Notes under the pieces: generated by a model
Database searches by the model: none
Told to the model about the DNA's origin: nothing
Seen by the model: only the letters and a program-made list of their open reading frames with translations
Shown: positions 59,702 through 64,000 of the stretch, in pieces
Layout of the letters: each line of letters opens with the position of its first letter
Numbering within the stretch: position 1 is the first letter of the stretch
DNA from: Thalassia testudinum
Taxonomy: Eukaryota > Streptophyta > Magnoliopsida > Alismatales > Hydrocharitaceae
Direction of reading: 5' to 3'
Length of the DNA: 64,000 nucleotides
Assembly: GCA_037157565.1 (NCBI GenBank)
Contig: JAZHRO010000012.1
Coordinates: 62,673,501-62,737,500, forward strand
Made by a program: the position numbers and the translations under genes

Positions 59702-60447
59702 AGCTCGACATAAGCCTTCCCATATTTTGATTTAGCAATTGGATTTGGTAGACTAAATTCTGGGTATCCCTAGACTCATTTGCCTCCAACTTTCTTTGCA
59801 TGAGAGTGGGTTTTCTATCCAAGTAGGCAGAATTCAGGTGAATAGAATTCTCACTCAAAGTATCAAATAGGTTCCAAGCTTCATCCTCAGTTTTAGATAT
59901 AAAGGTTCCTGCATAAGCTCCATCCACAGCCTGCTTGTGCGAATCACTAAGTCCAGTGTAGAACCTTTCAACCAGTTGCTACATGGGCACCTGGTGATGC
60001 GGGAAAAGTCTCAAGAGTTCATTAAAGCGCTCCCATGCATCATGGAAAGTCTCCCCATCCTTTTGAGAGAAACTCATAATTTCCCTCCGAAAGTGATTAC
60101 TTTTGCTCATAGGGAAGTACTTCTTCAGAAACTCCTTCAAGGCATCCCAAGTGTTAATACCATCTAGGGTACGATACCAATACTTAGTCTTGTCCTTGAG
60201 GGAGAAAGGAAAGAGGGTCCGCATTTGGATGTCATCAGTAATGCCCTACAACTTCACTGTGGAACAAACCTTGGAGAATTCCTCTATATGCCTGTAGGGG
60301 CTTCCCTAGCAGTACCATAAAAGGAGGGCAGCAAGGATATGGACTGCTTTTGATCTCATAGGGATTGCCCCCTCAAGGTCTATGTAGTGCAGAGCTAGGG
60401 TGATTGGTCGAAATGAAATACTCCTTAAGGCTCCCTTGATCGGCCAT
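59702..60447 (-). pseudogene. Athila gag N-terminal part
   Basis: The minus strand from about 60447 reads MADQGSLKEYFISTNHPSS, then YEIKSSPYPCCPPFYG, MRTLFPFSLKDKTKYWYRTL, FLKKYFPMSKSNHFRREIMS and FSQKDGETFHDAWERFNELL, the retrotransposon gag (capsid) domain in Athila form. A stop after HHQVPM (59979) and a shift separate the next piece (VDGAYAGTFISKTEDEAWNL). It ends in the insertion of LTR B. Confidence 0.8.
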
Positions 60448-61787
60448 TTCTTCCCTTGGATGGTTTCTTCTTACGATTCTTTCAGGTTCTGGATCAAACA
60501 CAAGTTATCTCCTAAGAGATCGCTTACCAAGCATGCACTAAAAACATAATTCAAAAGGACTTATTAGGCCTTTAAAGATTTAGGCTTTCAACTTTAGTTC
60601 AGATTGTAGGTGATAATAAAAATTGCCCAATCAATTATGCACCTATTGTCGACCTATAGAATGTCTTAATAAAGACCTAACTGAAACTTTAGAGATCCTC
60701 CCTAAAGACTAAAAAGTTTAGTCACTTCCAAGCACGACAAAGAGGGATGCAAGTAGGGTCAAGTCCTTCCTTTGAAGCATTGCTTTCGCAATGCTTCTTA
60801 ACTACCCTCAATCCACAAGGTTTAGAGGCAACCTCACTTTTGGAATATAGGTTGGATCACCTCAGTGTCCAACGATAGGAGGCTCTTTCCTAGAGGTTCA
60901 AACCTAGGATTGTCTAAAGTGCATGTTTCAATGCAAAAAAGTGTCATACATGTGTGCATTCATCGAAAAAAATTTTAACTTTTAACCGCAGCACAATGTC
61001 TCTAATTAACTCCTTGGGTTTTAATGTATTCCTCCTTTAATTAGTCCTTTTCAGAAATTTAATGTGACCACTTGTTAGATCATTTCAAGACAAATTATGT
61101 GGTCTAGGAATTAAGTCCAAATGCAAATGTGTGATCAAGATATGGATGCAAAGTAAGAGGATTCATACCTTGCTTCTAGTAATCAACGATGCAAGAATGC
61201 ACGCAACGCAGAAAATAAAGTCTAGATGCTGCTCATACAATCCTAAAGGGTCGTCCATAGTAGCAGACAGCTTCTAGCAGGTAGCTCGTGCTTCTTCTTT
61301 TTTTTAATACTACTTAAGCATAAACAAGAAAGGATAAACTCCCAAAAAATAACATAAAAACCTAGATCTAAAGAAAAAGGAACATGCTCCTGAAAAATTA
61401 CCCAACACAGGCCCAAAAGAAAGTCAGGGAACAAACCCCTAAAATATACCCCAGAACAAGAGTCTTAAACCAAATGTAAAGTTTAAACTAATTCTAAGCT
61501 AATCCAATATACTATCTATTTATAATGAAGGAGTTGATGATTGCAGCTCCCTCGAAATGTTCTCCAAATCGTGGCTCAAGGTCCACCTCAATTATGCACA
61601 CGGCAGCTATGATGCTCCTAATGTGTGGTCAACAAACGACATTGAGAGTCGCCTGATCCTTGAGGCTGGTGCGGTAAGATGTAGAAGATAGGTGTACCTC
61701 GCACCAAAAAGATCGAAGTTAAATATGCCTCAAAAATAATGTGTGAACAAATAAATAAATAAGTGTGAGTTTAACAGATCCGTTCCC
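60448..61787 (-). other. Athila 5' untranslated region
   Basis: The stretch between the gag start and the primer site has no ORF of note and no recognisable RNA gene. Length of about 1.3 kb fits Athila leaders. A pyrimidine run on the plus strand at 61290-61308 is the only low-complexity feature. Confidence 0.6.
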
Positions 61788-61805
61788 TCCCCGGCAATGG
61801 CACCA
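61788..61805 (-). other. Athila primer binding site (tRNA-Asp type)
   Basis: The minus strand reads TGGTGCCATTGCCGGGGA, two changes from the tRNA-Asp complementary site typical of Athila. It lies two bases after the LTR end. Confidence 0.8.
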
Positions 61806-61807
61806 TT

Positions 61808-62966
61808 TGATCGAGCACTACAACCGTGTTCAGAAAATATGATCTAAGATTGCATTGTAGTATATAGAAATCAAGTGGTAAAATACGCTATCAAAATAGA
61901 CGAAAAATAAATAACCACTCACAAGGGAGCGGGTCGTCTCCATAAGAGGCTTACACTTGATAAACTCACACACATTGAAAACAGATGTTCACGATTAATT
62001 TTGCCAAGAAATCAAGCCAAAAACACATTCAGATTAAGTGAACAACAAGAGCTAATGTTGAAATCGCATTTATGAGAAAGAGGAAGTTCTTTGCATAAAC
62101 TAACCACAATAATTAATTAATAAATTAAAAATCAAAATGTGGCAATCGCATTGAATGTAATAAGAAATGAAACACAAAATAGAGGATTTCTTCGTGGCGT
62201 TGCTACGCGTAAAGGACATAATGGTCGGAGGTGAGGTGCTCGGAGGAGAATCTGTGGACTGAGGGCTTCGCGATGGCGGCTGCAGTGAAGTGCGAGACAG
62301 ACTGAGGTGGTCGGACAGAGCGATGGAGGTTGTGGATTCCGGTGGTGGCTCTGTTGCTGTTGGAGTTGCTCCACGCGCGGGTTGTTGAAGAGGGGCGTGC
62401 ACGATGGATGCTACTGCTGAGCGCGCATGAAGAGGCGCACGCGCGCGGGCAAAGGTGTGCCTAGGAGAGCTGCTAGAGGTGATTGCGGCGGTCTGCTGGA
62501 GGTGGCAAGGAGGGCGGCGCAGCTGTGCATGTGCGCGGGAAGCTGGAGGGAGAGGGGTGCGCATGGTGAGCCACTCGGGCAGGCAGTGCACGCGTAACCG
62601 TGGTTGTGCCTGGATGGTGCGACGAGGTGGTGGAGGGTGGTGTTAGAGCTATTGGAGGTGGTTGTAGTGGGTGGTAGTTCGGGTTGTTTTTGGTGGAGGA
62701 AAACAAAATGGGGGAAGAAGATGATGAATAGTGGCAGAATAAAAAGAAGGTGGTGGTGGGTTTTGTTCTTCACATGAAAGGTGAAGAGGATGAAGAATAG
62801 GTTGAGGTGGGGTCGTGTGGATGGCGGAGGTGGTTGTGGTGGTCATAGTGCTGTTGTTGGGGAACAGCGAGCGTGGAGGTGGTGGTGAAGGTGGTCTCCT
62901 ACGATGAACAAGGGGCATGATGAGGTTGTAGTGCGAAGCTTTATGATGGCGGTGCAGGTTGTCACC
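61808..62966 (-). repeat. Athila 5' LTR, broken at 62966
   Basis: Collinear with 31653-32814. It stops after TTGTCACC where an unrelated segment begins; the remaining LTR (matching 32815-32997 and 42762 onward) should lie right of the window if the segment is an insertion. Confidence 0.8.
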
Positions 62967-63636
62967 TAATATAAACATGTTTATATTGCATAAAATGTCT
63001 ATTTATGCATGTTCTTAAGGATAGAATTGCATTACATACTATAAGTATTGCATAGCATGCATCATCTTGCATTTAGATCAGTTTGAATAAAATGGAGGTT
63101 AATTGTCTCCTTTTATGTTCAGGGACAGGGCAACTTTTTATCGGGGCCTCAGATCGAAGATCCAACCGTACAAATCTGATCAAAGAGACGATTGGAGTCC
63201 AACGACTCCATGATCGCCCTAATCAGACATCTGTAGCATCAGATAGAGATCGAGGAACCCTAGAAGATCAAGGGCCAAGATGGTGTGAATCCGCACTTCA
63301 AATGACAAATCCAACTGCATAGATGGATTCGAATTGACGATCGCAGCCTAACAGCGCGAAAATTGACTCAATCCGACACCCGTGGCACCATCGACATCAT
63401 TCAAAAGATGGACGGCTAAGATGGCACCACGTGGCGCCATCTCGGCCACCCTCAACCTCTGAAGCGTCTAGCGCCCTCGCCTCTCCGCCGTTGGATCAAG
63501 ATCCAACGGCTAAGAATGGATCCCAACCAGCGCTTGAAGACTCTGAAGGACTGCTTGAAGACGTAGCCTTGGCCGTTGGACCTCAATCCAACGATCCAGA
63601 TCGTGCGATCAAGAGAAGCTCCACCCGCCCATCCAT

Positions 63637-63700
63637 GCGCGTAGCACAGTGGATAGAGCGTTCGCTCCCAGATGGACATGGGTTCGAGCCGCGAGGAGCA
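63637..63700 (+). other. tRNA-like stretch with A-box and B-box
   Basis: GTAGCACAGTGGATAGAGCG resembles the D-arm of an arginine-type tRNA (A-box TRGCNNAGTGG), and GGTTCGAGCC (63681-63690) is a B-box. The distance is shorter than in a functional tRNA and the acceptor stem does not pair, so it is a relic or SINE-like promoter, not a tRNA gene. Confidence 0.4.
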
Positions 63701-63872
63701 GGAGTTGAGGTACGAGCGAGCAGGCGCGCTTGACCGCCTGATGAGGATCAGACGGCCACGCGCACTCAATCCAGATCACGCGCCATCGCACGCCCGTGCG
63801 TAACGCGGGATCGCACGAGCTAGGTGCGCTTTGAGGCACCGCGGTTATCAAAAGCTCCTCACTCCTTGCAAC

Positions 63873-63880
63873 CATAAAAG
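63873..63880 (+). promoter_or_regulatory. TATA-like box of element D
   Basis: CATAAAAGGAG followed 25-30 bp later by a pyrimidine-rich start-like region (TTCTCATCCTTTCC). Confidence 0.45.
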
Positions 63881-63942
63881 GAGACCCCCTCCATACGAAA
63901 TTCTCATCCTTTCCTTCTCTTCTCTCCCTCTCTAAAGCTCAA

Positions 63943-63974
63943 GAGAAGCTTGTCCCACACACGGGATGCTTCTC
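63943..63974 (+). other. Hairpin in the presumed R region of element D
   Basis: GAGAAGC pairs with GCTTCTC and, inside, TCCC with GGGA around an ACACAC loop. Its position about 40 nt after the expected start would put it near the RNA 5' end. Confidence 0.5.
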
Positions 63975-64000
63975 AAGAGATAAAGTCAAATTTTCACCCC

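Larger units (their letters stand above)
31653..62966 (-). mobile_element. Athila-lineage Ty3/gypsy element carrying four later insertions
   Basis: On the minus strand: 5' LTR (61808-62966, cut at its start), a tRNA-Asp-type primer site, gag, protease, RT, RNase H, integrase and 3' LTR (from 31653). Gag start, protease (ALLDLG), RT (FMDD) and integrase readings are all of Athila type. Removing four insertions (32998-42756, 44631-49581, 53744 to about 55440, 55726-59701) leaves a collinear element of about 11 kb, the usual Athila size. All ORFs are decayed. Its left flank is an older Tekay-like LTR; its right LTR is broken by another element at 62967. Confidence 0.8.
62967..64000 (+). repeat. 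Start of LTR-like element D, incomplete at window end
   Basis: Starts TAATATAAACATGTTTATATT, containing a 20-bp perfect palindrome (62968-62987). It carries CCGTTGGATC-type palindromes (63160-63600), a tRNA-like stretch (63637-63700), a TATA-like CATAAAAG (63873-63880), a CT-rich leader and a hairpin (63943-63974). The arrangement looks like U3-R of a plus-strand LTR. The expected TG start is TA here, perhaps a point change. No coding sequence was seen. Confidence 0.5.

Noticed and set aside
63637..63710. Functional tRNA-Arg gene
   Set aside because: A-box to B-box distance is too short and acceptor and T-stems do not pair well.

Overview
The window is nuclear DNA of a flowering plant. It carries Ty1/copia and Ty3/gypsy retrotransposons of typical plant lineages (Sirevirus, Ale, Tekay chromovirus, Athila) with tRNA-iMet or tRNA-Asp primer sites, and one host gene with GT-AG introns. 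That gene has a very GC-rich first exon followed by AT-richer downstream exons. This gradient, plus the abundance of Sirevirus sequence, suggests a monocot; this is inference, and the species was not identified.

Layout. 1-7126: a Sirevirus on the plus strand, cut by the window start, with decayed pol, a third (env-like) transcription unit and its 3' LTR. 7127-16258: a second Sirevirus of the same family on the minus strand, complete at its 5' LTR, gag and pol but ending abruptly at the first element's LTR; the two form a large imperfect inverted repeat. 16259-21065: a LINE endonuclease fragment split by a complete 4.5 kb Ale-type copia element with a perfect 5-bp target duplication (TTGTC). 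21066-23666: LTR-like and unclassified repeats. 23667-28332: eight minus-strand exons of a LIN/CERBERUS-like gene (armadillo-type part only; no U-box, and WD40 exons not in the window). 28333-31652: AT-rich intergenic repeats and an old Tekay-like LTR piece. 31653-62966: one Athila element on the minus strand that has taken in four later insertions: a complete Tekay chromovirus (32998-42756, duplication CATGT), two related solo LTRs (44631-49581, and 55726-59701 with duplication AGCTC) and a Sirevirus-like LTR (53744 to about 55440). 62967-64000: the start of another LTR-like element that breaks the Athila 5' LTR and runs out of the window.

How it fits together. Only the LIN-like gene is a candidate host gene, and its downstream intron or 3' end lies in or beyond the Sirevirus/Ale cluster. 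Every retroelement ORF seen is broken by stops, frameshifts or insertions.

The most unusual signals are regulatory rather than coding. (1) Two independent solo LTRs each carry a plant snRNA-type upstream element and a TATA box exactly 24 nt apart, followed 245-280 nt later by a T-run, which is the geometry of a polymerase III gene. (2) The Sirevirus third ORF sits behind its own TATA box and an apparent spliced leader, in both copies. (3) Dense arrays of palindromic 10-12-mers (AGTACCGGTACT, CAGACGTCTG, CCGTTGGATC) occur in LTRs of unrelated families. (4) Hairpins sit at the very 5' tip of LTRs. All calls are by eye; no alignment or database search was run.
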